Origin: Bidens hawaiensis
Lineage: Eukaryota; Streptophyta; Magnoliopsida; Asterales; Asteraceae
DNA: 64,000 nt
Reading direction: 5' to 3'
Assembly (NCBI GenBank): GCA_021521415.1
Contig: JAIQDT010000226.1
Location: 62,001 to 126,000, forward strand
Notes under the pieces: model-generated
The model's database searches: none
The model's input: only the letters and a program-made list of their open reading frames with translations
Told to the model about the DNA's origin: nothing
Shown here: in pieces, positions 10,815 to 21,929 of the stretch
Layout: each line of letters opens with the position of its first letter
How positions within the stretch are numbered: position 1 is the stretch's first letter
Position numbers and translations under genes: made by a program

Positions 10815-12014
10815 CTAATCATCCAATTCGAATTCTTCTACGGGATTTTCTTCTATGGTACAGGAATCTTGAAATAATTCGTAGTCCCTGGAGACGAAGT
10901 TGATCACATGTGCATCTGGTGGTGGTGGTGGTGGTGTTGCTTTCTGTGGGAGGTCTTCAGGATCTTGGGTTTTGGATTTCTTCCTTCCCAAGAGTTCTTT
11001 AATGTGGCCCTTGCTCAGGAGGTATCCAATTTCTTTCCTCAAGCCAATGCACTTGTCTGTCGCATGGCCAAAGTCTTCATGGAAGGCACACCACTTAGAC
11101 TTGTCCTTGAAGCCGACGACCTTCTCATTCTTCCGGGGCCACCTTGCTTTTCCTCCCAGATCCTTCATAGCAAAAATCAAGCCATGAGTATCTACAGAGA
11201 AACAGTAGTCGGAGATGCAAGGGTAATCTTCATCGTCATCACCTTCTTCAACTGCCCGCACGTTCTGATTGTTGAACGCGTATGGCTTTATATTGTTGTT
11301 CCTATTCCAGGATCCTTTATTCTTCTCAGGTGTTTCTTGTTTTGTTTGTCCCCCGAGACGATCCTGGATCTTTTTATCTTCTTCCAAGAGGATGTACCTT
11401 AATGCCTTGTTTCTGACTTCATCTAATGTCCTGCATGGAGTCATCACTAAATCATCATAAAAAGGGGAGCTCATTTGAATTCCCTTCTTGAATGCTTCAA
11501 CAACAGTAGTCGTATCAAGGTTTGGGATTTCTAGAGCTTCCTTACCGAACCTTGTAACGAAATACCTAAGGGATTCATTACTAGGGTGGATAACACTAAA
11601 AAAATCACTAGTTAACCTCTCAAATTTCCGACTACAGGAAAATTGAGTGTTAAACAAATTGATTACATGAGAGAAAGATGTAACCGAAAATGGTGGAAGA
11701 CTTAGTAGCCATTTTAGTGCAGCTCCCGTTAGCGTGGATCCAAATCCTTTCCAAAGGCAAGCCTCCTTGAGTCTTTGAGGAATTGGATTAATTTCCATCC
11801 TTTCCCTATATTGGGCAACATGTTCCTCAGGGTCGGTGCTCCCATCATATGTCTTCATGTTGAGAGTTTGGAATCTCTTCGGAATTTCAGCATCACATAT
11901 GAGTGGAGCGAATCTGGATAACTTGTGTCTCCCCTTCGGTATCTCAGGAATTGGACGTATCACTCCCGGGACACTGGATATCAAATCCTTTAGATTTTTT
12001 AATTCCCTAGACAT
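10815..12014 (-). pseudogene. Gag core of Tat-1 (399 open codons)
   Basis: Retrotransposon gag domain at about residues 55-230: MKTYDGSTDPEEHVAQYRERM, WLLSLPPFSVTSFSHVINLF and RNKALRYILLEEDKK. It is followed by a CAFHEDFGHATDKCIGL knuckle (C-x2-H..H..C) typical of Tat Gag, then a Pro-rich PPPPPPD run. The frame is open over this section but its upstream part is broken by stops and a frameshift, and it stops before the protease. Gag would build the cytoplasmic particle. It is listed as a pseudogene because the polyprotein is not continuous. Confidence 0.82.
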
Positions 12015-12238
12015 GGCCTGGTTGATGCCTTAATCCTGCATGGGAACATGGTTAGTATCTAAAGATATAGGATCGTACCAGTTACCTCTCTGCTGGGTGG
12101 TGTTTGGTACTCCAGACGAGTATCTTGGAAAAGAGGAGTCGGCAATAGGAGTGGGTACTCCTAAAGCTATGGTTTGCATGGGAATTAGGAAGACTGTATA
12201 TGCTGCATTCTTGAAGATCCTTGATCCTGAACAAAGGA

Positions 12239-12937
12239 TCATTGAGGTTGGTAACCATAGGAGCCTTGAGCATACAACCCAGATGATCTCGGCGGTATCA
12301 TTGATGACCCCTGCTGAGACTGTGAGGATCTTTGAGCTTGTAGACCCACAGACCCTTGTTGAAGGATATGTGATCCTGACTGAAAGAGTGAGGATCCTTG
12401 AGCCTGCTGACCCATGGATCCTGGTTGCAGGATAGAGGATCCTAGCTGAAACAATGAGGATGCCTGAGCCGGTTGACCCATGGACCCTGGTTGCAGGATA
12501 GAGGATCCTGGCTGAAACATTGAGGATCCCTGAGCCGGTTGACCCATGGACCCTAGTTGCAGGATAGAGGATCCTAGCTGTGATGATCCTTGCGAAGGCT
12601 GAGCCAAGGATCCCGGACTGGTGAAATCCAGCATCCTAGGCACTAGGGGAGTGAGATCTTCTGCTGGCCTCTTGTTCTTCCTGAGTTCTTCTATCTCACG
12701 AAGGATACTCTGGTTAGTCTTGTTCTATTGCTCCATAAATGCTTTAACCTGCGAAAACATAGACGAAACATCACTATTAGTATTAACCGCCGGGGTAGTT
12801 GGTAGTTGTGTTCTACTTCCAGTAGTAGTAGTTCGTTGTGCTGCCGTGATTGGCGGAGGCATTGGTGGAAAGGTTCTCGATGAGAGAGGAATCTATGAGG
12901 GCATGGTTGACGAAGCAGAGGTAGATTGAGAGGCCAT
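12239..12937 (-). pseudogene. N-terminal Gag extension of Tat-1 with 22-residue repeats
   Basis: ATG at 12937 opens a Ser/Thr/Pro-rich frame broken by TAG stops near 12894 and 12727. The same frame then runs into 12643-12239, which encodes Gln/Gly/Ser-rich repeats built around GSSILQPGSMGQPAQ. The frame is lost again between 12239 and the Gag core at 12014. Low-complexity N-terminal extensions are common in Tat Gag. No enzymatic role is expected. Confidence 0.65.
12270..12605 (-). repeat. 66-bp tandem repeat inside Tat-1 gag
   Basis: About five copies of a 66-bp (22-codon) unit, best preserved between 12408 and 12560, where successive units differ by only a few bases. Each unit carries one or two GGATCC motifs. 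The unit length is a multiple of three, so expansion would keep the frame. Confidence 0.8.
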
Positions 12938-13002
12938 TGTGAGTGTTCAGGGTATGGAAAAATGAAGCTTGATGAGAATAATATGGATTATAGCACCAAT
13001 TT

Positions 13003-13022
13003 CCCCACGGTGGGAGCCAAAT
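13003..13022 (-). other. Primer-binding-site region of Tat-1
   Basis: Directly inside the 5' LTR, the minus strand reads TTTGGCTCCCACCGTGGGG. This resembles the GGCGCCCACCGTGGGG sequence frequent at this position in plant Tat-type elements. I do not assign the tRNA. Confidence 0.5.
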
Positions 13023-13330
13023 TGTTTTGGACAAAAATCTGCTAAGGTTCAAGTATCCAAATTTGTAAATGTGAGGTAAGGTGCTAACACAATAATGACT
13101 AATGTATGAGCGTGATATTGATGAACACGATGATTTGATCACGAGGGAAAAAGCCCTTAACCAAGATAGTCTTACTTTGGTAAAAACTTATCGAGGTAAT
13201 CGTTGGTAAAATAGCTCCGGTCAAGGATTAGTAGGATAATCTTTGGTCGAAGTATCTCAGTCAATAATCAACAAGATAACGTTTGGTCGACGAGTATATG
13301 GTTATCTCAGTCTCTGACACAAAAAAACCC
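13023..13330 (-). repeat. 5' LTR of Tat-1, truncated
   Basis: About 300 bp matching 2577-2880 of the other LTR. Homology ends at the C-run near 13330, where unrelated sequence begins. Roughly two thirds of the LTR (its 5' side in element orientation) is missing, removed by deletion or replaced by another insertion. Confidence 0.8.
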
Positions 13331-13429
13331 CCTGGTGAATGCTTCGTGAAATAATTCGCCCGATAACAGTGAAAAGTGGCGAATTTACATTCGATTTTCG
13401 CACGTCTTCATCTGCATGTATTACTTGTT

Positions 13430-14170
13430 AATGAACACCTACTGCATCTCGGCCGAGTTCCCAATATTGCGCATCGGTAGTGAGTTAAACCAAAGTTTTG
13501 CTTTATCTTTTAGGGAAAACTGGAATAACGGCAACCGAAACTCATCCTGATCAAATGTACCGTCACCAATCGACCTGCAAATAGCTGAGAAATCAGACAA
13601 ATGAGAATAGGGGTCTTCAGAAGCCGTCTCGCGAAAATGTGGTACGATGTTAATGTATGATGACCGAGAATTAACATTCTGCTATCTCGGCACTCGTACA
13701 TGTGGAACCAACGGGGATGCTCCATCTGAAATAGCCGGTCTGAACCGACTGCTAACACCAAGAACCGGTGCTACAAAATTCCTCCTTCGCCCCCCCGTAT
13801 TTACCAAACCTCCCCTGTTCACCTGAATATTTCGAACTCTGTTTCGACCCATACCGTTTCAAGTTAATTTCTGTTAACCGCTTCATCCCGTCTCTGATTA
13901 ACCGACTCTTCCACTACCTCATCTCAATTTTCATTCCCCTTATTTTCCATTTCAAAACCTTCCTTCTGACTTTGCCAATTCACCTCTTCATTACCCTCCA
14001 TTCCATGAACTATATCATTATCTTCCCCTTCTTCTTCATCTTCTGAATGCGTACTTGGGCGATCATCATCAAGATTAATCCGAACTCTGCGTCTAGGAGT
14101 GTTATTTGGGGCTGATGGTCTGGCCTGATCGACAACTTGTTTTCGTTTTTGGTTTCTAGAAAAACGAGAT
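13430..14170 (-). pseudogene. Gag fragment of a second Ty3/gypsy element (Athila/Tat-like)
   Basis: The minus strand read across frames gives DDDRPSTHSEDEEGED, then EDPYSHLSDFSAICRS and FRLPLFQFSLKDKAKLWFNSLP. This is the beginning of a retrotransposon gag domain as seen in Athila and Tat elements. The homology stops near 13440. Several frameshifts and stops interrupt it, so it is a relic. It is more similar in type to Tat-1 Gag than to Tekay Gag, but it is not part of the Tat-1 gag already listed. Confidence 0.6.
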
Positions 14171-14625
14171 GAGTTATTCTAGTTTCTAAGGCCCCGTTAC
14201 CGGTGCCTCACATTTGGACGTTGGATTTACCCATTCACATAGTTCTAGTCATCATAGTTAATAAAAACATTCGCGGAATATAAAAACTTCAACCAAAATA
14301 TATTACATAGCTTTCAAATCTCATAATGATAAACATTCAAAGTAGTTTAAACATAAAACATTGTCTTTAAAATAACATAACACTTCCTTGTGATGCCAGT
14401 ATCTTCAATTCCATTACATGTTTTCCCATCAAACGAGCTGCCTCATCCTACTCACCTGCGTGCATACTAAAAGTCAGCTACGCTGAGTGAGTTCTAGTTA
14501 ATCATACAACATACAATCGGGTCACATACTCGCACACACGCCCGAAGGGGTGTACATTATTCATACTTACTTTTCATACATAATTATCCATCCTATTTAA
14601 GAGCCTTCCGCCCTATAACCTCACA

Positions 14626-14728
14626 GATATTATAAGGGTCGGGTCCCTAACATCACAGATATTATAAAGGGTCTGGTCCCAACCATCACATATATTATGA
14701 GGGTTTGGTCCCTATCCTCACAGATACC
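14626..14728 (-). repeat. Three copies of a ~33-bp unit
   Basis: Three near-consecutive units of the form CACAGATATTATAAGGGT plus GGTCCC, differing by a few bases, inside the LTR-like block. Confidence 0.75.
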
Positions 14729-14995
14729 TGTCTTTACATACCTTCCATGAAAACACGTGCAACATCTGAGGATCATTCACGTACCATTAAAATATAATTC
14801 TTACATCATATACATTCATACATACATCATTCATACCCTTGACTCCTACCTGACGGTACGTGCAATATCCGAAGATCGTTCACGCACCGTCATGTAATCA
14901 TCATACATAAATCATGCAAGGCATAAACTTACCACTTAAGGTAAGTGTATTAACTGTCACATCGATTATGCAGGGTCCAAGGGGCAGAAAGAACT

Positions 14996-15235
14996 TAGCT
15001 TTAGGCGAAGTTAAACCTCAGGCGAACTTAGCTTTAGGCGAAGTTAAACCTCAGGCGAACTTAGCTTTAGGCGAAGTTAAACCTCAAGCGAACTTGTCAT
15101 CAGGCGAACTTAAACCTCAGGCGAACTTGTCATCAGGCGAACTTAGCTTGCAGGCGAAGTTCATCAGGCGAACTTAGCTTGCAGGCGAAGTTCATCGCTT
15201 GAAGGCGAAGTTGCCCAGATGAAGGCGAAGTTGCC
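14996..15235 (+). repeat. Tandem GCGAAGTT/GCGAACTT array
   Basis: Starts with about three 33-bp units (TTAGGCGAAGTTAAACCTC plus CAGGCGAACTTAGCT) and passes into shorter units built on TCAGGCGAACTT and GAAGGCGAAGTTGCCCAGA. All motif copies share one orientation, unlike the inverted pairs in the Copia LTRs. It is open as a plus-strand frame encoding LALGEVKPQAN repeats, probably only because the unit length is a multiple of three. Confidence 0.85.
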
Positions 15236-15744
15236 CAGACAGCCTGCTGTTTGGTTTCTGTCCAACATTTCGAGCGATTTTAACACCCCCGCTATGGTTC
15301 AATATCACCCACTACGCTTCCCGACCATTTCCGGTCACTTAACACTAAAAAGCTTGGATCTTTAAACTTCAAAGTTCAAGAATCTTATCTTTTTGAGCTT
15401 GTTGGATCTTGTTTCCTTGCTTAATCACAACCAACCGCTCTCTCTTCTCTCTCGGATCTTGGTCTCTCTCTACGGCTCTCGGCCTCTCTCTCTCTCCTCG
15501 GATCTCGGCCGCCGGTCGGCTTGTGTATGGGGTGTGTGTGTGTTTTGGAAGTGTGAAGGAATAGATGTAAATGAAGATATTTTTGAGTTTAGGGGATATT
15601 TATATCCCTTAAATCCTATTCTCATTTAACCCATCTCAATTAATCCAAGTCCCTGATCCGCTCCTACCCGATATTAATAATTAAAAACGCGAAATCACTA
15701 ACATAACTTTCTTTATTCAACATTATAAATTTTAGGATGTTACA

Positions 15745-16848
15745 TGATATGTGTAAAACGACTAATGACTTGATCTCACATCAAGAAAAATAGGCTGCAA
15801 GAGATCTTGTTGAAGCTGCACAAATGATGTTTGATGAAGAAGCTGCAAGAGTGTATCAAAAGGATCTTCTGAAGATATGGGACTTGAAACGAGAAGGTTA
15901 TGAGCTAAGCCTGATAGGCTCATGAAGACCAATAGCTGACAAACAGTTATTGATGGAATCCAAGAAAAGTGCTCTTATAAGGTCACCCTTTACAGATTCA
16001 AAGGGTCAACCTATGAAGAGTTGCAAGCCGAATGTGGAAGAATTGAAAAGCTTCTCAACCAAGACCCTAGTCAGGCTCATCCTGAACCCGACTGGGATGT
16101 AGTAAATTTAAGGATCTCATAAAAAGCAAAGAGAGATCTTATAGATGTAATTTTAATTAGCTGAGGCTAGTCTTCATTCTAGAAAAGAGATTGCTAGAAG
16201 GTGAATTAAAAAAGCTAAGGTTTGCTTATAGTGATCACGCATGAGAAAGATAGAAGAATCCAAGTAAGTTCCGTGCACCCAAAGCTTTATCAACTATCAA
16301 ACTCCCAAAAAGGAAAAGACTTGTTCAAAGTACTGCCTTGATTCCAAGCTTTTCACAAGAAAGCGTTAATGCAAGACAAATAGCCATGTAAGCTAGAAGA
16401 AGACAAATGACGCAAGAAGAATAACTACAAGCCATTGAGGATCTACACATAGATGCCAAGATGGAATACGTATATGACATTAATCTAATACCTTCCTTGT
16501 CTTCCCTATCAAAATTGGCCATTTTTTTGCTACTGCTCAAAGCCAATCAATTCCTAAGTCGTGTGGATTAAAATAAAAAATAGCCCCTTTGTAAACATGG
16601 AATTTGATTATGGTAATACACAAAGGGTTGATCTACAAGATGTACCTATGCTGGGAAGAAATGCGATTGAAATGTTTGTTATATCTTTCGTTGAAAATGG
16701 AAGATAATGGCGGTCTGGGCTTTGAGTTTCTAAAGTTAATCAAAGACTCAGCCCAAATAAGACACTCTAAATAAGACAATGGAGCAAAAAGAATGAATGG
16801 TTTTGGCATCATAATTTCAGGGGGAGATTGTTGAACCTTAGAAAGAAC
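15745..16848 (+). pseudogene. Relic of a Copia 3' end with polypurine tract
   Basis: Short broken plus-strand frames (VEAAQMMFDEEAARVYQKDL; YRFKGSTYEELQAECGRIEKLLNQ; FRAPKALSTIKLPKRKRL) precede a sireviral-type polypurine tract and LTR start, TTTCAGGGGGAGATTGTTG at 16815-16833. The peptides are hydrophilic, Glu/Lys-rich and resemble accessory-ORF tails of Asteraceae Copia elements in style only. I cannot name a homologue. The LTR start is cut off after about 25 bp by the Tekay-2 fragment. Confidence 0.45.
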
Positions 16849-16864
16849 TTAAGGACAAATACCT

Positions 16865-17144
16865 AACAACAGATGGCTCAAACATCAGTTGTTCTCCGTT
16901 GCAAGTTGATGAACAGTTACACTTCATCGAAGAACCAGTCGAAGTTTTGGATTGGGAAACCAAAACACTTAAGCACAACAAGATTTCCATCGTTAAAGTT
17001 CGATGGAACTCGAGACGTGGACCAGAGTTCACATGGGAAAGTGAAGATCAAATGATAAAAAAATATCCTCATCTTTTCGAAGGGTTGACCAAGCACCGAA
17101 AACCGCGAAAACCGACAAACCGTCAGAATACACCAGAGATATGA
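16865..17144 (+). pseudogene. Tekay-2: C-terminal integrase/chromodomain fragment
   Basis: The frame 16899-17144 reads LQVDEQLHFIEEPVEVLDW..., ..[29 protein letters not shown]. It matches the last 75 or so residues of the intact Tekay-1 protein (46690-46865). This is the chromodomain of the Tekay/Del lineage, thought to guide integration to heterochromatin. Everything upstream (gag to integrase core) is missing. The stop is followed by TTTCGGGACAAAATTTC, the conserved tail of this lineage, as at 46893. Confidence 0.85.
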
Positions 17145-17276
17145 ATTAAATTTCGGGACAAAATTTCTTTCTACAAGGAGATAATGTGACAAACTGAAAA
17201 TTTTTGCTTTTTTTCAGACTACCATCGCGACATGACACAAATTTTCGGGACGAAAATTCTTTCATCATGGGAATGA

Positions 17277-19597
17277 TGTGACACTCGTCAATTTCAGGTT
17301 AACTCCGTTAATCCGAACTCCATTAATTCAAACTCACGATCACACGAACTTTGTCATTCCAGTTAACACATATCTCATTACATTTAATTAGGGTTTAAAT
17401 GACGCATGACAATCATTACACAAATAGTATTTCAGAGTTTCACCGAAACAAACATGTGTCGACTCAAACCGTTGGTGAACAAATAATAAATATCATAAAT
17501 AAGTATTTTATAATTATGTGTTACGTTTATGTGTTACTTGGTGCTTAGATGTATAGCCTCATATCAGGAAGAAAATAAGCAAGTTATGCTAAAATTTCAC
17601 AAGATAAAAGTTGAGTGTGCTAGTTGTAACTTGTAATTATTTAATCATTATATAAAAAACTTAAAATAATAAACCCTAACCTTTCCCTCCCTCCTCTCTT
17701 GGTCGACGGAAGCCCCCCCCATCCCCTCTCTTGATCAATCGAACCCACACACACATACAAACAAGGTGTTTACAAGTTGTTTTGAAGATCCAAGAGGCTA
17801 ACTAGGTAAATTAAACACTATATCTAATCTATTCTACCAATTAATTTCATGATTAAACATGATGATCATAAATCCTAATTGTTAAACATGTTGATTATTG
17901 ATATGCTAGGGTTGTATGCATGATTGTTAGTTCTTGGGTTAATTGTTTGTTGTGTTTTTGATGAAAATTGATGCTGGACAGATTCTTAATCGCATGTAAA
18001 AACGACTGTAACTTGATATTAATGATTCGTTTGGATGTGATTATTGATTCTATGATGTAGTAGGTCTAGTTTAGTTTTTAAAGATTCTGATATTGTAATA
18101 TTTTTTGGACATGTGGAAGTTAGTTTTTATTAATTTACGAATCTGTTGTGCGAGTCGATGTCGGGAAGCCTTCTGGTAGGCTGTTTTGCGATTAGTGTAT
18201 CTCACAAACATTCTGGAAGTTAATAATTTGAGTGAGGAATCTAACCCAATTGGCCTTGCATTAATTGGATTAGCCATGCAACGGGATAAGCAAATAACAT
18301 TATGTTGCGCATGATAATGACTGCTGTGTGCTTACTGTGTTGTTTTGATCATTGTGAGAAAACCGTATGTAGTAAAAATATAATAAAAATAGTTTTAGAA
18401 ACCTAACTCACGTTTTCTTCTGTGATTATTTTTGGTGAGTTTGTATACATGTTATGATTTATGAAATAGAGGAATCTTGGCGTGTTAAAATCTGTCTCCG
18501 TAACTTAGCCGCTGTATTCCTTGAATTAACATGAAAAGTGATTAATTAATCGATGTTTTCTATGTGTTTGACATATTTGCCATTTTGGGAGATAATTTAT
18601 CGGTAATGTACTATTTTAACATTTAACACTATACTTGTTCACACATGTAACTCATCACTAACGTGTTTTTCGAGTAGCACTGGTTCCACAAACGAACACA
18701 CCTCATGCATAATTTTTATGTGTTGAGTCTAGAGACTCACTTGTAGTTCAAACACTTAGAAATCTCATTCTTGTTTTTAGAGAACTAGTAAGGATTTCTG
18801 CGATGCACGCTTTTCTCGGATCTTTTTGTTAACTTCGCAAACAGTGAGTTTCACGGCCCCTTTTACTCTTTTATCGCTTTTGTTTGGGGGAGATAACATG
18901 CTCCAACAATTTAGATTTTGTTTTTTTATTGTATATCACTTGTAAGGCTAAGTGGCAACAAACCAAATATGTCCTTCTGAACATCAAACCAGTTAATATT
19001 TGGATAATAGTGAGTCACCTTTGAGTAGTACTACTGGGTTTGACAAACCCCACCCAACTCTAAACTCGACTGTAGGTCGAGTGGGTGTAATTTTGGCAAA
19101 CACATTACCATGGTCGTGGTTGACATGGTGATAAGGCAATCGTATAGACAGTCAGCTTCGGTGTCAAACACTTAGTAATACATGCTTGATAAGTTAGCTA
19201 CCTATTGATATATAATTGACACAACACTATCTGGTAACGCTAAAACACAACGCTTAATTTACATAAACCTGTGAACTCACCAACCTTTGTGTTGACACTT
19301 TTAGTATGTTAATCTCAGGAAGCCGAGGCGGGCAAGCGGTATAGGACATGCATTCTCTGAACACCATTTTTTAAAAACTTCTTTTAAATTTTATCATGAT
19401 AACTGTGTTTTAAGACGTCCTGTGTGGCGCAACTATTTACTTTTCAATTACGCTTCTGCACTTTTACTAAATATATGTATGTTTTGGTTGTTTTTGAAAA
19501 CTTTAATTATGGTGTGTAATATAACTAATGATTCCGATCCTGTTAGTTCACACCCTCTAACGGTAAAACTCCGTTAGTGGATTTTGAGGGGGTGACA
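17277..19597 (+). repeat. 3' LTR of Tekay-2
   Basis: Begins TGTGACACTCGTC after a purine-rich tract (ATCATGGGAATGA) and ends GGGGGTGACA at 19597, about 2321 bp, close to the 2301 bp of the Tekay-1 LTR. A TATA-like TTATATAAAA lies at 17648-17657. A stem-loop with arms CTCGAC/GTCGAG lies near 19065, recalling those in Tekay-1. Overall sequence differs greatly from Tekay-1, so it is another family. A second possible LTR start lies at 17185. Confidence 0.65.
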
Positions 19598-19760
19598 TTA
19601 AGAGAATTCCACATATCCACTTCATTATAACAGATATCAGCTTCAAACAGAACCTTCCATTTAATGTAGTTATCCTTTCCATACAACCTTGTTAGTGGAA
19701 ACCTCTTGTTCTTCAAAACCAGACATATTTTTGGTATTTTATACAATGATTTTAAAGAAA
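19598..19760. other. Unassigned sequence between Tekay-2 LTR and Copia-2
   Basis: A minus-strand frame encodes LTRLYGKDNYIKWKVLFEAD, which resembles the start of a Copia gag domain (tryptophan-containing segment), but it is too short for assignment. It begins with TTAAG, which also occurs at 16849-16853 on the other side of Tekay-2. Confidence 0.35.
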
Positions 19761-20392
19761 AACAAGATCATGGAACGCTACCATACAAATCAATGACTGT
19801 TCTAGAGCCTTTTAAACCGAATAACTTCACTCGTTGGGCACACAAAAACAATTTATCTGTCATTTTCCAAAGGTTGGATCAATTTTCATTTTAAATTATT
19901 TGAAGCTTCTAAAAGCTGTTAACTGAATAATAATATCATTTCCCAAGGATTTACGGAAAGCATACATGTTGAGAACTCATTCACCCGGGTCACTCTTCAG
20001 TTTTTAGGTAAATGGCTATCCCGTATGACCACTAGTGGTCATACGATAATGCGTGTCCTTCCAACTTGGAATTGCCGACATAATTTTAAGTGAAAGAATT
20101 CAAAAGGAAATCACAATTGCCCCGGATGCTTTTAGTCTTAAGGTAAATGGCTATCCTGTGAATCTACGAGTAGAACACATGACCAAACATATACAAGTAT
20201 ATGTTGTTCAAACTTGAGCAACCGACATAATTTAAAGCAAAAATGAAAAAAATTTAATTTTTTTTATTATATATATATTTTTAAATTAAATAAAATAAAC
20301 AACGCGCACACACTATTTTTGACTTTTTGATATTTCTCCGCCTAAATTTGTGAAAGTTAATAAAATATGTACACATTTACTCCCAAAAAGAC
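19761..20392 (-). other. Post-pol spacer of Copia-2
   Basis: Non-coding. It shares recognisable blocks with the spacers after pol in Copia-5 (49860-50350) and Copia-4 (62010-62470): CCTTTTAAACCGAATAACTTCACT, ACCGACATAATTT and CAATTGCCCCGG-type segments. No gene seen. It ends at the pol stop with an AT-rich stretch near 20260-20290. Confidence 0.6.
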
Positions 20393-21929
20393 TTAATCCT
20401 TGAAACATAGCATTTTAACAAAACTCATAAGCACATTAAACTTGGTTGTTCCAACCGGTTTTGTAAATAAGTCCGCCACATTGTTATCAGTGTGAACTTG
20501 TTCAAGATGAATCAGTTTTTGGCCGTAACAGTCACGAATAAAATGAATTTTAATTGCAATGGCAACATCATTATCACAAAAGATTGGAGTATCAAGAAAT
20601 TCCAAACCGTAATCCAGCAGTTGGTTTTGCATCCAAATGACCTGAGAGCAGCAAGCTGATGCAGTAACATACTCCGCCTCGACCGTGGAGGTGGACACCG
20701 TTTGTTGTTTCTTACACTGCCATGAAACGAGACGATGTATAATTCCTGGCATCCGGCCGATGTATATTTCCTGTTAATGTCATCTCCACCATAATTGCTA
20801 TCAGCAAAAGCATAAAGATCAAATTCTGATTGTTTGGGATACCAAAGACCTAACTTCAGTGTCCCTTCAGATATCTAAAATTACGTTTGACAGCAATTAG
20901 ATGAGAGATTTTAGGATTAACCTGGAACCGAACATATTGGTAGACTGCAAACATGATGTCAGGACGACTGGCAGTAAGATACATCAGAGACCCGATCATC
21001 GTTTGATCTACGAGACTCCCTTCCGGATAAGATGATAGTAGAGGCCTTCCCGCCGAGCTTTGGCGAACCTGTAACCCCAAAAATGTTGTCATCTCACTCA
21101 ACGAGCTCTTCTCAAATCTTTTCTTCATTACATCTTCAAATTCTGCGCACAACTCCGCACTGGTGGATCCAAAGATAATGTCATCTACATAGATCTGGAC
21201 TAGAATCAAATCTTTTTCGACAGTTTTGAGGAACAAGGTTTGATCAATGGTTCCTCGCTTGAAACCATGATCTAGAATATGTGCGGTCAATGTTGCATAC
21301 CACGTTCAAGGATCCTGATGTAACCCATATAATGCCTTGTCTAACTTGTAGACGTGATTTGGTTTCTTGGAATCAACGAAACCCGGGGGCTGTGAAACCC
21401 ATCTGATATACTGTGAAACCCATGAATGACGCGTAGGACAGAAAGATTCTGATGGCCTCATGTCTAGCCACTGGTGCATAGACTTCAGTGTAGTCTAATC
21501 CCTCAACCGGACGAAAACCATGAACTACCAACCGTGATTTGTTTCTAACAATAACCCCGTGTCATCTTGCTTGTTCCGAAAGACCCCTCTCGTATCAAGT
21601 GCTTTCTTTCCTTTCAGTAACTCAACCAATCTCCAAACCATCAACTAGTCAAATTGATTCAATTCTTCATGCATGGTATCTACCCAACTTGGTTCCTGAA
21701 GAGCCATTTCCACAGTCTTTGGCTCAATTTTAGAGATGAAACAGGAAAACAAACAGTTGTTTAAGTGTCCTGTCTGACTTCTGGTGGACACACCCGTGTC
21801 AAGAGGATCTATGACATTCTCAATGGGATGATTTTTCTGAATCCTCGATGGAATTAACTGATCGGGAACATCACCGGTAGAGTTTAAGTTTGACAAATTC
21901 TCATCAATATTAGTTGAGGGTTCTTCCAT
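20393..21929 (-). pseudogene. RT and RNase H of Copia-2, broken
   Basis: Fragments on the minus strand: a linker with SQTGHLNNCLFSCFISKIEPK (21929-21645), RT with ILVQIYVDDIIFGSTSAEL (active-site YVDD near 21190) and LMYLTASRPDIMFAV, and RNase H with VSWQCKKQQTVSTSTVEAEYVTASACC and IHFIRDCYGQK (20752-20393). The finger part of RT between 21300 and 21650 is only a degenerate trace. A deletion inside RT joins LGLQVRQSSAGRPLLSSY to LVDQTMIGSLMYLT, removing roughly 60 residues found in Copia-5. No functional product. Confidence 0.82.

Larger units (their letters stand above)
2577..13330 (-). mobile_element. Tat-1: Ty3/gypsy element, Tat lineage, decayed
   Basis: Complete gene order on the minus strand: truncated 5' LTR (right), gag, protease, RT, RNase H, second RNase H, integrase, an antisense accessory ORF, 3' LTR (left). 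The second RNase H after the usual one is the hallmark of the Tat clade (Ogre/Retand relatives). Both LTRs share the TGTTTTGGACAAAAATC end. Frames are broken many times, so it is not autonomous. The right LTR stops matching the left one near 13330, so no target-site duplication is available. The element is strongly enriched in GGATCC (see findings). Confidence 0.88.
14190..15744 (-). repeat. Minus-strand LTR-like block with GCGAAGTT repeats
   Basis: The right edge reads TGTAACATCCTAAAATTT on the minus strand, a common start for plant Ty3/gypsy LTRs. A TATA-like ATATAAATAT lies about 140 bp further on (15598-15608). Two related segments, ACGTGCAACATCTGAGG and ACGTGCAATATCCGAAG, lie about 110 bp apart, a layout also seen in Tekay-type LTRs. 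The left edge is uncertain. No primer-binding site was found to the left and no polypurine tract to the right, so it may be a solo or truncated LTR. Confidence 0.5.

Noticed and set aside
13768..14046. Hydrophobic plus-strand frame resembling a membrane protein
   Set aside because: It is the antisense of an acidic/charged gag stretch on the minus strand; hydrophobicity is a by-product.
14914..15177. Repeat protein with LALGEVKPQAN units
   Set aside because: The frame follows a 33-bp DNA repeat inside an LTR; no homologue or start context supports a gene.
15393..15629. 78-codon Ser/Leu-rich plus-strand frame
   Set aside because: Falls in a CT-rich part of the LTR-like block and reflects base composition.
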